Shown here: in pieces, positions 1 through 8,068 of the stretch | How positions within the stretch are numbered: position 1 is the first letter of the stretch | Layout: the number at the start of each line of letters is the position of its first letter | NCBI RefSeq assembly: GCF_002156385.1 | Contig: NZ_MVJM01000003.1 | Span: forward strand, 166,751 to 230,750 | Length of the DNA: 64,000 nt | Origin: Halalkalibacter urbisdiaboli | Lineage (GTDB): Bacteria; Bacillota; Bacilli; Bacillales; Bacillaceae_D | Reading direction: 5' to 3' | The notes under the pieces: generated by a model | What the model saw: only the letters and a program-made list of their open reading frames with translations | Told to the model about the DNA's origin: nothing | Databases searched by the model: none | Made by a program: the position numbers and the translations under genes

Positions 1-2
1 GG

Positions 3-581
3 CTAGAAACATTGATTCCGCTTTATATGCACAACATGCGTGGGTTTACCGCCATTGAAGCTGGAATTGTCTTGCTTCCTGGGGCACTCATTACAGGAAT
101 TATGGCTCCGATTACTGGACGGATTTTTGACAAATATGGCGCAAGAGTATTGGCCATTCCAGGTCTTATAATCATGACGATTTCGTCGTTTGCGTTTATG
201 TTCATTGACACGAACACATCGATTTTATACTTAACTGTCATGTACGCGATCCGGATGTTTGGCTTCGGAATGGTAATGATGCCAGTGGATACGGCGGGGT
301 TGAACCAAATTCCGAGAAAGCTCATTCCTCACGGTGCAGCGGTAACGAATACGATTCGGCAAATGTCGGCGTCGATTGGAACCGGCTTGCTCGTAACAGC
401 GATGACAACGGCAGAGCGAGCTGGATCGGCTTATCCTCAAATCACGCACCCTGATATTTTTGGAGCGATCGTCGCATTTGGGATGATTGCCGGGTTAACC
501 TTCATTACACTCTTGCTTGCGTTTAAAGTGAAGAAACCCGAGAGGACGGCGGATGAACAATGGGAGGCGAATGCGAGTTAG
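3..581 (+). CDS. EmrB/QacA-type MFS drug exporter, C-terminal part (5' cut by window edge)
   Basis: The reading frame is open from the left edge, so only the C-terminal ~190 residues are visible. They hold about five hydrophobic segments typical of the second half of a 14-helix DHA2 (EmrB/QacA/LmrB-like) proton-coupled drug exporter: a PLYMHN/GFTAIEAG entry into a helix, the ALITG...GRIFDKYGAR loop between helices, a GFGMVMMP helix, and a short charged C-terminus (FKVKKPERTADEQ). The family exports hydrophobic drugs from the cytoplasm across the inner membrane. A TTG at 12 is internal, because family sequence (LET before IPLY) continues upstream of it. Substrate cannot be told from this fragment. 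The gene is immediately followed by a broken retropepsin-like gene. Confidence 0.85.
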   Translation, partial: LETLIPLYMHNMRGFTAIEAGIVLLPGALITGIMAPITGRIFDKYGARVLAIPGLIIMTISSFAFMFIDTNTSILYLTVMYAIRMFGFGMVMMPVDTAGLNQIPRKLIPHGAAVTNTIRQMSASIGTGLLVTAMTTAERAGSAYPQITHPDIFGAIVAFGMIAGLTFITLLLAFKVKKPERTADEQWEANAS

Positions 582-588
582 GGAGGGA

Positions 589-932
589 TTGGAACTAACA
601 TTTAACGAACAATTGCTTCATTTACAACGTGTCTTAGTTGATACTGGCTCAGGAAGTACAGTTGTATCAACAGACTTAGCAGAATCAATAGGGATTATAG
701 CAGAAAAAATGACATGATATATCGCATTAGTGGTGTTGGAGGATCAGAGTTCGTGTATTCGAAAACGGTTGATTCGGTAAGAATTGGAGATATGCAAACT
801 GAAGATTTCGCTTTAGAAATTGGTGCAATGAATTATGGTTTTGATTTGGATGGTATCATTGGATTGGATTTGTTACGACAATTAAAAGCTGTTATAAATA
901 TAGATGATTTAACATTACAGTCAAATAGCTAA
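589..932 (+). pseudogene. Retropepsin-like aspartic protease, frameshifted copy 1
   Basis: This copy is nearly identical to the gene at 12.2-12.5 kb. Its first part (frame from TTG 589) carries the active-site motif LVDTGSGSTVVSTDLAE. At about 703-712 one base is missing relative to the second copy (GCAGAAAAAATGAC against GCAGAAGAAAATGAT), so the frame stops early and the rest (714-932, with the GIIGLDLL flap-side motif) is in another frame. The family is a single-domain, homodimeric pepsin-like fold found in many Bacilli with unknown substrate. The homology begins abruptly just after the MFS gene stop, so the N-terminus was also lost, probably in a recombination that brought the copy here. 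Confidence 0.8.
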
Positions 933-933
933 T

Positions 934-973
934 GGCAAGTATAGTAGGTGCACTTCTATACTTGCCATTTTTT
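934..973 (+). terminator. Rho-independent terminator after retropepsin copy 1
   Basis: An 11-bp perfect stem, GGCAAGTATAG (934-944) with CTATACTTGCC (956-966), is followed by ATTTTTTAAT. A diverged copy of the same hairpin follows the paralogue at 12548-12585, so hairpin and gene were duplicated together. Confidence 0.85.
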
Positions 974-984
974 AATTCAGCTTA

Positions 985-1026
985 TTTAACGGGTGCGATA
1001 GCGGAATAAGGCTATCGCTTTTTTAA
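985..1026 (+). repeat. Dispersed AACGGGTGC hairpin repeat, member 1
   Basis: The head TTTAACGGGTGCGATAGC is followed by a perfect 8-bp inverted repeat, GCGATAGC (995-1002) and GCTATCGC (1011-1018), then a T-run. It is the first of about nine related elements between small genes up to 13 kb. As written it could also work as a terminator. The rest of 1027-1180 holds no gene I can support. Confidence 0.6.
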
Positions 1027-1179
1027 CTATTGGTTCAGAATACTTAAAGAAGGGAGTTGGGTAATAGTTGAAGAAAGGACAAATTCGAGCAATTGCTATT
1101 TGTATATTTAAGAAAAACGATTCAATACTTGTTTGCGTATTGTTTTAATAATTAGCTCTTACTCACTCATTCGTCTAGC

Positions 1180-1241
1180 AAAAATAATGCTCGCTTCTCA
1201 GTAGCACAGATTATTAAAAATCTGTTTACTTAGAAGCGAGC
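1180..1241 (-). terminator. Terminator hairpin for the flavin oxidase gene
   Basis: A 10-bp perfect stem, GCTCGCTTCT (1189-1198) and AGAAGCGAGC (1232-1241), encloses a second small stem (CAGATT/AATCTG). Read on the minus strand it is followed by ATTATTTTT, so it fits a terminator for the gene at 1300-2565. Confidence 0.6.
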
Positions 1242-1299
1242 TATCACTTTCGTTCCTCATATTATATTGTCTTTTCATTTTGGGCAATTTATAACGAAT

Positions 1300-2565
1300 T
1301 CACTTTGCGTTATTGAAAATATATTTATCCAAATAACGATTACGAAACTTCCCATTCGGGTCATACTTCATAAGAAGCTCCTGAAAAGAAGGCATCTTTT
1401 CATATAGGGACTGGATTTTTTCAGGGGAGGTCGTAAATAGTTTTCCCCAATGTGGTTTTGCTTGAAACGGTTCAAGCTTGGCTTCGATAAGCGGGAGCAC
1501 CTGCTGCACGTCCGCCCATTTATCTTGCCACGTAAAGTGAATCGCAACCGAATCCTGCTTATAAGATGGACTCATCCAAAGCTCATCCTCTGCAATGGTC
1601 CGCACTTCTGATGTTAGTAGATGTGGGGTGATATGGTCACGGATTTCACTAATGGCACAAAGAGCTTCATAGGCATGCTCACGGGCAAAAATATATTCAC
1701 TTTGGAGCTCTTGGCCTTTGCTAGGGGTAAAATTCATTCGAAAGTGGGGCACGCGCTCAAGCCAATCTCCTTGCACACCGAGCTGCGCTGTACAATTCTC
1801 TGCTCCAACCCCAGGTACGGGATGGAGAGGTTCTTTGGCAGCTTTTGCTCCAAAAAAGTCCTCTCCCAACGAAATAGTCTGACCATCCGTCACCTTACTT
1901 TTCAGCCACACCTGATTAAACGTATCGTCCTGCCAATCAGTAAAAAGACTAACGCTATACGCACTAGAATAAATTGTATCAAAATCGTCAGCTAGTTGTG
2001 CTAGTGGAAGATTCTCGTAAACATCCTGTCTCATTTGATAGCTTGGAACGATATCTAGTGTTAGTTTGGTTACAACACCCAATCCACCTAGTCCCACAAC
2101 CGAGCCAAGTAATTCTTCCTCTGATGTTTCCTTTGAAAACGTGACAATGCTTCCATCAGCGGTGACAACTTCCATAGCGCGAACAATTGCAGCTAAATTT
2201 GGATTGTCATTACCGGAACCATGTGTGGCGGTGGCACAAGCGCCAGCAACTGATATGTGTGGAAGGGAAGCAAGGTTATGTAAGGCATAGCCATGTTGCT
2301 GAAGCTCATGGCAAAGGTCTCCATACTTAATTCCGGCTTCCACGGTTACGGTTTGCCTTTCCTTATCAATGGATAAAACCTTGTTGAGCTTTTGCAAAGA
2401 TACGATATTGTCATTCGAATCGGCGATGCTATTAAACGAGTGACGCGTTCCGACTACACGTAGCTTCGTAACCTTTGAAACTAATTGTTGAATCTCTTCA
2501 ACTGATTCAGGTTCATGCCAGTTCGTTGTACTATATTGAAAATTACCTGCCCAATTCTTTTTCAT
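1300..2565 (-). CDS. FAD-dependent alditol/xylitol oxidase-like protein
   Basis: This 421-residue flavoprotein belongs to the vanillyl-alcohol-oxidase superfamily and is closest to alditol oxidases (AldO, 418 aa, EC 1.1.3.41 type), which oxidise the terminal hydroxyl of sugar alcohols with O2 and release H2O2. Visible features are the N-terminal NWAGN motif, the FAD-binding stretch RVVGTRHSFNSIA with His42 at the position that covalently binds FAD in AldO, a second FAD segment (ASLPHISVAGACATATHGSG), and a C-terminal half of the ALO type ending near NGKFRNRYL. No signal peptide is seen, so it is cytoplasmic. AGGAGG lies 9 nt upstream of ATG 2565. A sugar-lactone oxidase role is the main alternative. 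Confidence 0.85.
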   Translation of the reverse strand: MKKNWAGNFQYSTTNWHEPESVEEIQQLVSKVTKLRVVGTRHSFNSIADSNDNIVSLQKLNKVLSIDKERQTVTVEAGIKYGDLCHELQQHGYALHNLASLPHISVAGACATATHGSGNDNPNLAAIVRAMEVVTADGSIVTFSKETSEEELLGSVVGLGGLGVVTKLTLDIVPSYQMRQDVYENLPLAQLADDFDTIYSSAYSVSLFTDWQDDTFNQVWLKSKVTDGQTISLGEDFFGAKAAKEPLHPVPGVGAENCTAQLGVQGDWLERVPHFRMNFTPSKGQELQSEYIFAREHAYEALCAISEIRDHITPHLLTSEVRTIAEDELWMSPSYKQDSVAIHFTWQDKWADVQQVLPLIEAKLEPFQAKPHWGKLFTTSPEKIQSLYEKMPSFQELLMKYDPNGKFRNRYLDKYIFNNAK

Positions 2566-2644
2566 AGAATGAGTCCGCCTCCTTTTTTTGCATGATTAGT
2601 AAAAATTCTTAAATAGACTTCCTCATCATAATACCATGAGTCAG

Positions 2645-2680
2645 GAAGCAAGGGGGCGGTTCTCTTGCTTCTTTTTTTTT
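2645..2680 (+). repeat. GGCGGTTCT-type dispersed hairpin repeat
   Basis: GAAGCAAG (2645-2652) pairs with CTTGCTTC (2664-2671) around GGGGCGGTTCT, followed by a run of T. Related copies lie at about 3871-3905, 30089-30131 and 51391-51413, with half-copies near 2690 and 23690. The 2566-2897 gap otherwise shows no gene. It probably holds the promoter for cwlJ, which I cannot pin down. Confidence 0.5.
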
Positions 2681-2897
2681 GTAATACGAAGCGGAAGCAC
2701 CGTCCCTATGATTCTTTCTCGTAGGGTTCTGTTAGCTCGTAATAAAGCGGGGAGGAGAGCAAGCCTGACCCTAGTGCTGAATGGCTTTACATTGGGCGGG
2801 GGCAGGCACCTTTTTTAGGCAACTTTTGGGCTGAGTGACAAGTTGCCAAACTTATCTTTAGACAATAGGTTACTAATAGGCTGAAGGGGGTGAGAAA

Positions 2898-3374
2898 ATG
2901 GGTAGACGAATAAAACATACTTCCCGTGACGTGGATGCGTTAGCGAGGCTCATGCTGTCGGAAGCGATAGGAGAAGGAGCCCAAGGGATGAGCATGGTCG
3001 GAACGGTTGTGGCCAATCGGGTGGAGGCAGACTGTGCTCCAGACTTCCAAAATTTGCGTAATATTAGGCATGCAATTTATCAAACCATCCCTGGAACTGA
3101 AATCCCTCATTTCGAGCCCGTCTTAAATGGAACGTTGTATACTCAGCGTCCCGACGAAGCTGACCTCCAGAGGGCTAGGGATTTGCTGCAAGGTTACAGG
3201 GAGCCTCGGGCCAGAATGAACTTGTGGTTTTTTAACCCTAGTCCGGGACGGCAATACCGAGATCCTTGTACCCCCACGATGCCAAGATCCCCCATGACGC
3301 AGTTTGATTTTGCACACAAAAATCATTGCTTTTATGTCGCTGTACCGGGCTATTGCCCAGAGTTTTATCGCTAA
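2898..3374 (+). CDS. cwlJ: Cell wall hydrolase CwlJ, spore cortex-lytic
   Basis: This 158-residue protein of the SleB/CwlJ (Hydrolase_2) family has the conserved start RLMLSEAIGEGAQGM, which includes the glutamate expected to be catalytic, followed by VGTVVANRVEADC and later NPSPG and a C-terminal GHxF-like region (NHCFYVAVPG). CwlJ-type enzymes sit in the spore coat without a signal peptide and degrade the muramic-lactam cortex peptidoglycan during germination. Length and lack of signal peptide and PG-binding domain favour CwlJ over SleB. AAGGGGG precedes ATG 2898 by 7 nt. gerQ follows 24 nt later, the order seen in many bacilli, and GerQ is needed to place CwlJ in the coat. Confidence 0.88.
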   Translation: MGRRIKHTSRDVDALARLMLSEAIGEGAQGMSMVGTVVANRVEADCAPDFQNLRNIRHAIYQTIPGTEIPHFEPVLNGTLYTQRPDEADLQRARDLLQGYREPRARMNLWFFNPSPGRQYRDPCTPTMPRSPMTQFDFAHKNHCFYVAVPGYCPEFYR

Positions 3375-3398
3375 AATAAAAAAGGAGCTGAGCTTCAC

Positions 3399-3863
3399 AT
3401 GACATTTGGAAACTCTCGTTATTATCCATCGACTAATTTTTCTGGTTATTATCCGCCTTCGACAATGCAGGGTCATCCTGCACAACAACCAGGTGACTTA
3501 TCTATGAATATGCCTTCTGGGCCGTCATATTCCGTCCCGGTGGTTCCTATGGGGACTGGGCAGCAATTCCCGACAGGCGTGGTGGAAGAATCATTTATCG
3601 AAAATATCCTGCGCTTTAACAAAGGGAAGATTGGTACCTTCTATTTTACTTACCAAGGGAACAACAGATGGAATGCAATGGTTTATCAAGGACGCGTGGA
3701 AACAGCTGGCCGTGACCACATCATCATCAGCGACCCGTCCAGCGGGAAACGCTACCTGCTTCTGATGGCCAATCTCGACTGGGTAGAATTTGGGGAACAA
3801 ATCAACTATCCTCACACGGAAATTAGTCCGGCTGCCGCGGCGTCCATGGATACATCAATGTAA
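3399..3863 (+). CDS. gerQ: Spore coat protein GerQ
   Basis: This 154-residue protein has a low-complexity Tyr/Pro/Gln/Ser-rich N-terminus (residues 1-60: YYPST, GYYPPS, HPAQQPG) and a conserved C-terminal GerQ domain beginning ESFIENILRFNKGK and including EAAGRDHI-like ETAGRDHIIISDP and the YLLLMANLDWVEF strand. In B. subtilis GerQ (YwdL) is a coat protein cross-linked by transglutaminase and required for CwlJ to reach the coat. Here it forms an operon with cwlJ (24 nt gap, AAAAAGGAG ribosome site). The N-terminal repeats are diverged relative to the domain, as is usual. The strong terminator at 3918 closes the operon. Confidence 0.88.
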   Translation: MTFGNSRYYPSTNFSGYYPPSTMQGHPAQQPGDLSMNMPSGPSYSVPVVPMGTGQQFPTGVVEESFIENILRFNKGKIGTFYFTYQGNNRWNAMVYQGRVETAGRDHIIISDPSSGKRYLLLMANLDWVEFGEQINYPHTEISPAAAASMDTSM

Positions 3864-3870
3864 ATTAGAA

Positions 3871-3905
3871 GAACGCGGAAGCAAGGGGGCGGTTCTTTTG
3901 CTGCC
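3871..3905 (+). repeat. GGCGGTTCT-type dispersed repeat, degenerate copy
   Basis: GGAAGCAAGGGGGCGGTTC is shared with the copy at 2645, and the right arm is altered (TTTTGCTGCC). It lies between gerQ and its terminator. Confidence 0.5.
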
Positions 3906-3917
3906 TCAAAAACGAAG

Positions 3918-3959
3918 GCACAACGAGTAGATGAATATTGTGTTCGTTGTGCTTTTTTT
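3918..3959 (+). terminator. Terminator of the cwlJ-gerQ operon
   Basis: GCACAACGA (3918-3926) pairs with TCGTTGTGC (3944-3952) and is followed by seven T. Confidence 0.85.
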
Positions 3960-4152
3960 ACGTTATATAAGATTGTCTCCTGTTAGAGCTATTTCTGCGA
4001 TTCTAATTTTTTGAGGAAGGAAGAAAGAACTGTTCAGTGATTCATATGATTCTTCGATAAAAATCCCGATAGAGACTGGTTGATAATAAAGTAGAAATCG
4101 TACCATATAAAGTAAAAATATTGACATTACATTATCTCTATATTCATTTAAA

Positions 4153-4167
4153 ATTGTAAGCGTTGTC
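4153..4167 (+). promoter_or_regulatory. Candidate cre (CcpA) site before the heparinase-like gene
   Basis: ATTGTAAGCGTTGTC has the cre-like core AAGCGTT and sits 130 nt before the start codon. It suggests catabolite control of the gene at 4297. A TTGACA at 4121 lies just upstream but has no -10 at good spacing, so the promoter is not assigned. The rest of 3960-4296 shows no gene. Confidence 0.4.
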
Positions 4168-4296
4168 GAGATAATTTATAGGGGTTTGTCTATTTGAACC
4201 GATTGCAATGTTGTTTGGAAGCCAAAAGGGTCTTTATGCTAGATAAATGTGTTAAGTTCTTGCTTTACATATTAATAAATGCAAAAGGGGGATGTA

Positions 4297-6135
4297 ATGA
4301 ATCAGAATCAAATTAGAGATTTATTAAATTCAAGTCACGTAGAAATGTCATCACTATTATTTTCAAGTAAACAAGAACAGCAAAACTGGTTTGATAGAAT
4401 AAATGGGAATTGTCACTACCAGCTTATGTTAGAGGAAATAAAAAGCGAGGCGCAAAGACTTATTCATGAACCTGACCCTGAATTAACCTACTCATTATTT
4501 AAACTATTTGAAGAAACAGGTTCCCGTCTTGAATATCAACATGTTTATTTTGAAAAAAGAAGACGGTTAAATACATTTGCGCTCATGACATTGCTTGAGC
4601 CTGATAATCAACAATATATTGATGCGTTGCAAAATACGCTCTGGTCGATTTGTGATGAATATACATGGTGTTTACCAGCTCATTTAACTAATAAACCTGA
4701 AACATTAACGGAACATCATTTTTCACTTCAGAAGCAATCATCAGCAGAGCGCACAATAGACTTATTTGCTGCAGAAACAGCCTTTGCTATTAGTGAAATT
4801 GCACGGTTAACTGAGCATGTTCTTGATCCGCTGATCATTAAACGTATGTATGAAGAGGTGTATAAGAGAGTACTTTGGCCGTTTTGTTATCAAAGGTTCG
4901 ATTGGGAGACAGCCACTCATAATTGGGCATCGGTTTGTGCTGGATCAATCGGTTCAGCAGCATTGCACTTAATAGAAGATACCGATGCCTTATCAATTGT
5001 GTTGGAACGAGTGTTAGAAACGATGGAGTATTATTTAAAAGGGTTTAACGATGATGGAGCTTGTTTGGAAGGGTACGGATATTGGCAATATGGATTCGGG
5101 TATTATGTATATTTTGCTGATTTATTAAAGAAGAAGACAGAAGGAAACATCGATTTATTTAAGTCAGAGAAAGTTCATCAAATTGCACTCTTTCAACAAA
5201 AAAGCTTTCTTGATAAAAACGTAACCGTAAACTTTTCGGATGCGGTTCCAAAAGCAAATGTTTTTTTAGGCCTAAGTCATTATTTACATCGAGTGTATCC
5301 AGACATTGACATTCCCGAAAAAGAGATTCGTGCGAAATATACGGAAGATCATTGCAGCAGATGGGCTCCAGCATTGCGGAATTTATTATGGTTTGATGCT
5401 CGTCTAAAAGGAAAACCTTGGGGAGATGCAACGTATTATCTTCCAAACGCGCAATGGTTTGTATCGAGATACTCATCAAGTTGTGGTCGGTACGCTTTTG
5501 CTTCAAAGGGAGGACATAATGCAGAGCCGCATAATCATAATGATCTTGGTCATTTCATGCTTTATGGAAATCATGAGGTCTTTTTGATGGACTTAGGTTC
5601 TGGTTTATATACGAGTAAGTCCTTTGGTCCAGAACGCTATTCCATTTTTTGTAATGGTTCTCAAGGACACTCGGTTCCAATTATTAATCATGTATACCAA
5701 CAAGAAGGAGAAGCATCTCAAGCCACTATTCAAGAAACGATAATAGGGGAGAATGAAGAAATCTTTCAACTAAATCTTTCCAAAGCGTATGACCTCGATT
5801 GTTTAAAACGGTTATCGAGACGGTTTAGATGGAAAAAGGCTGATAAACCAACATTAATAGTAGAAGATTCATATTCTTTTGTAGAACAACCAACTTCGAT
5901 TGTAGAAAGGTTTATCACGCCTATTCATACGATAGAGGAAGATGAGGATAGCATTTTGCTTATAGGGGAACAAACGTTAAGAATCGTGTTTGAGCGTGAA
6001 CAATTAGAACTAAAGCAGAGCAAGATGGAATTTCTTAATCACTTTGGAGAAAAAGAAGCGTTTATTGTACTTGATTTTAGTGTTAAGAATCTAAAGAAGG
6101 AATGTGATGTGAAGATTGTCTTTCAATTTGAGTGA
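4297..6135 (+). CDS. Heparinase II/III-like polysaccharide lyase family protein
   Basis: This 612-residue protein has an N-terminal alpha/alpha-barrel region (about 1-340, with an FAAETAFAISEI helix and GYGYWQYGFGYY motif) and a C-terminal heparinase II/III beta-sandwich domain starting near SRYSSSCGRYAFASKGGHNAEPHNHNDLGHF (about 390-420). The His/Asn-rich HNAEPHNHNDLG stretch is the family signature. Characterised members cleave uronate-containing polysaccharides by beta-elimination, giving 4,5-unsaturated oligosaccharides, the substrate type of the GH88 enzymes further along. No signal peptide is visible, so it probably acts on imported oligosaccharides in the cytoplasm. I chose ATG 4297 because AAAAGGGGG lies at good spacing; ATG 4279 has none. 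It is monocistronic, with a cre-like site upstream. Confidence 0.8.
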   Translation: MNQNQIRDLLNSSHVEMSSLLFSSKQEQQNWFDRINGNCHYQLMLEEIKSEAQRLIHEPDPELTYSLFKLFEETGSRLEYQHVYFEKRRRLNTFALMTLLEPDNQQYIDALQNTLWSICDEYTWCLPAHLTNKPETLTEHHFSLQKQSSAERTIDLFAAETAFAISEIARLTEHVLDPLIIKRMYEEVYKRVLWPFCYQRFDWETATHNWASVCAGSIGSAALHLIEDTDALSIVLERVLETMEYYLKGFNDDGACLEGYGYWQYGFGYYVYFADLLKKKTEGNIDLFKSEKVHQIALFQQKSFLDKNVTVNFSDAVPKANVFLGLSHYLHRVYPDIDIPEKEIRAKYTEDHCSRWAPALRNLLWFDARLKGKPWGDATYYLPNAQWFVSRYSSSCGRYAFASKGGHNAEPHNHNDLGHFMLYGNHEVFLMDLGSGLYTSKSFGPERYSIFCNGSQGHSVPIINHVYQQEGEASQATIQETIIGENEEIFQLNLSKAYDLDCLKRLSRRFRWKKADKPTLIVEDSYSFVEQPTSIVERFITPIHTIEEDEDSILLIGEQTLRIVFEREQLELKQSKMEFLNHFGEKEAFIVLDFSVKNLKKECDVKIVFQFE

Positions 6136-6360
6136 GAAAAGTTTTAAATCAGTCAGTTTAGCAGAACTGGTGAGAAACATATTGATAAGGACTATTATCA
6201 TTAGCCTCTCTATTAGTAGTCGTTCATAAGATGTGTTTGTTTTTAGTTACGTATAGCATGAACAATTAAATTGAGAATTCGTTACTAGAAACCAAAATTG
6301 AGGAGTTCCACCAGAGTTTATAGTTCCTTCCGTTGAAGATGTAGTTTTATAAAAAAGATT

Positions 6361-6420
6361 GATTGTTTAAAACAAAGTTTGATTATTTAAAATAAAGTTT
6401 GCTCATTTGTAATCAAGCTT
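6361..6420 (+). repeat. Three 20-bp tandem repeats
   Basis: Three adjacent 20-mers (6361, 6381, 6401) follow the pattern GATTRTTTAAAAYAAAGTTT; the third is diverged. They lie between the heparinase-like gene and the terminator at 6423. The rest of the 6136-6604 gap holds no gene I can support. Confidence 0.75.
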
Positions 6421-6422
6421 GA

Positions 6423-6467
6423 AAAAAATCCTGTTGTATCTTAAGCAACAGGATTTTTTCTTTTTTT
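6423..6467 (+). terminator. Strong rho-independent terminator
   Basis: The 14-bp stem AAAAAATCCTGTTG (6423-6436) and CAACAGGATTTTTT (6446-6459) is followed by more T. Its symmetry means it could terminate in both directions. Confidence 0.88.
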
Positions 6468-6604
6468 AACAGAACAAAATATTTGAATAATCAATTTGGA
6501 TATTTATGTTAAAATATAGAGAGTTTGTAAAAAGATGTACTTAAAGTAACGATGCAGAAGACTTTAATAAGACACAGGTTAAAATGATGAAAGGAGATTT
6601 AGAT

Positions 6605-6964
6605 ATGGGGAAGAGTTTCAATAAAATATTTATCATTGTAATAATATCGGTAATTTTTATACAAGGTTGTTCAAGTAAAAGTTGGGCTTTCCCATTTGTT
6701 AAATGGAATGATAAGAATTACGTCATTACAGAAGATATAGTTGAGGGAAATTTGGTAGGAAGAGAACTCGGAAAAGTGACAAAGTATTCTACTTCAGAAG
6801 GTTCCTATTCAGGTAACTTCTCAAACTATTATAAAAAAGGGACAAAATATTATGAAATAGTTGATACGGATACCAATGAGGCTATTGCTATTGAGGATAG
6901 TAAAGGAAACTTTATAAAGGCTGTAAATGAAGAGAAATGGTGGGAAGAAAACCAAAATAGATAA
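6605..6964 (+). CDS. Small putative lipoprotein
   Basis: This 119-residue protein has a basic N-terminus, one hydrophobic stretch and the lipobox FIQGC with Cys22, so it is predicted to be lipid-anchored on the outer face of the membrane. The remainder is charged and beta-rich (NYVITEDIVEG, GKVTKYSTSEGSYSGNFSNYYKKGTKYYEI, EAIAIED). Small secreted proteins of this pattern occur as uncharacterised genes in Bacilli. I do not know a function. AAAGGAG sits before ATG 6605, so the two upstream in-frame ATGs are less likely. It opens the run of small genes separated by hairpin repeats. Confidence 0.75.
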   Translation: MGKSFNKIFIIVIISVIFIQGCSSKSWAFPFVKWNDKNYVITEDIVEGNLVGRELGKVTKYSTSEGSYSGNFSNYYKKGTKYYEIVDTDTNEAIAIEDSKGNFIKAVNEEKWWEENQNR

Positions 6965-7000
6965 CTAAAAGGTACAAGAACGATTGTTAATTTTCTTCAA

Positions 7001-7040
7001 TTAACGGGTGCGATGCTTGAACAAAGCATCGCTTTCCTTG
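7001..7040 (+). repeat. Dispersed AACGGGTGC hairpin repeat, member 2
   Basis: The head TTAACGGGTGC is followed by a perfect 9-bp stem, GCGATGCTT (7010-7018) and AAGCATCGC (7024-7032), then TTTCCTTGTTC. It is one of the best-preserved members. Others in this stretch begin near 7440, 7935, 8552, 11214, 11799, 12650 and 13010. Confidence 0.7.
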
Positions 7041-7088
7041 TTCGACTGACGAGACAGAGCATCTGAACAAGGAAGGATAGTGAAAGGA

Positions 7089-7405
7089 ATGATTAATATT
7101 ACCGATTTAATATTATATATTTTTTGTTTTGTTGTTGCATTTTTTATTAGTTCTATATACGGAATTTATGTATCTGGAAAAAAAGGGTCTTTTTTGATTT
7201 CCGCTTTTAATGCATTAACTATAAATTTAGTACTAGATTTATTAGTAAGTATATGGTGGAGATATTTTTATCTAGATGACTTTAACTTTTTTTATGGTAT
7301 AGATTTTTAGGATTATTTTTAGTACTAATATCTCAGATTACTCTTGTTATAGTTCTATTTGTAAACTATAAAATAAAAACTTATGAAGATAAATTAAAAG
7401 AGTAA
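7089..7405 (+). pseudogene. Small membrane protein broken by a poly-T frameshift
   Basis: From ATG 7089 (AAGGAAGGA 11 nt upstream) the frame encodes a hydrophobic protein (LYIFCFVVAFFISSIYGIYV, then LTINLVLDLLVSIWWRYF) that stops at 7310 just after seven T. If one T is added at 7287-7293 the frame continues through YRFLGLFLVLISQITLV and ends naturally as a charged tail, TYEDKLKE, at 7405. That gives about 105 residues with three or four membrane helices. The family is not recognised. The break is either a real inactivating indel, homopolymer phase variation or a sequencing error. Confidence 0.6.
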
Positions 7406-7546
7406 ATTATTAGTGAGTGATGATAGGTTTTATTCTTCTTCAACTAAAGGGTGCATTCCTGCAACAGCAGTAGAGACGTTTTTCACTAACAGAGCAGAAG
7501 AGTTTAACAAAGAAATTCCTCATTTGCGGAGAGGGAGGTAATAGAA

Positions 7547-7891
7547 ATTAAAGTAAACAAGAAAGTGTTCTTTGGTAAAATAGCTGTAATTTCGATTTTT
7601 GCTCTTATCCTTGTTGATGGTTCTGATTTATTTGATAGAACTAAAATTGAACAATTGGAAATCACAGATATATATTTTGTGGAGGAAAAAACCACAAAAA
7701 GTAACAATTATACTTATACTACACCCGAACATTATCGTTTTGTATTTGAAATAAGAAACAGGAAAGTGGAAATGCGGTATTTTAGTGCAGACCATGAAAA
7801 TTATGATATCGGCGACGAGGTTATGGTGGAATACAGACTACCGATAAATATATTCAGGAAACCTTATATCCCATACTACGAATTTCATTGA
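7547..7891 (+). CDS. Small unknown protein with one N-terminal membrane helix
   Basis: The protein has a basic N-terminus (KVNKKVFFGK), a hydrophobic segment (IAVISIFALILV) and a beta-rich extracytoplasmic part (QLEITDIYFVEEKTTK, YRFVFEIRNRKVEMRYF, YDIGDEVMVEYRLP). The family is not recognised. A good GAGGGAGG lies at 7531-7538, but no ATG, GTG or TTG stands at normal spacing. ATT 7547 is 8 nt away and would give a complete N-terminus, while GTG 7565 lies 26 nt away. The start may be a rare ATT or a mutated ATG, so expression is uncertain. Member 3 of the hairpin repeat family lies just upstream (7440-7460). Confidence 0.5.
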   Translation: MKVNKKVFFGKIAVISIFALILVDGSDLFDRTKIEQLEITDIYFVEEKTTKSNNYTYTTPEHYRFVFEIRNRKVEMRYFSADHENYDIGDEVMVEYRLPINIFRKPYIPYYEFH

Positions 7892-8068
7892 AATTAGAAT
7901 CTAATTCAATTAACAGCTTCTTACTTTATTAAAGTAAAGGGTGCGATGCTTTAACAAGGCATTGCTTGCCTTGTTCCGTTAACGGGCAGCATTCAATAAA
8001 TATTGAAACGTTTACGTTGTTTTTTCGTAACCTTAACAGAGGATTGTAATAAGGAATGAGGTAATGAG

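Noticed and set aside
1621-1995. 124-codon frame on the plus strand
   Set aside because: It is antisense to the well-supported flavin oxidase gene.
2636-2818. 60-codon frame on the plus strand
   Set aside because: It lies over a hairpin repeat and poly-T, has no ribosome site and no protein-like composition.
4121-4146. TTGACA as -35 for the heparinase-like gene
   Set aside because: No -10 at 16-18 bp; the nearest TATATT lies 12 bp away.
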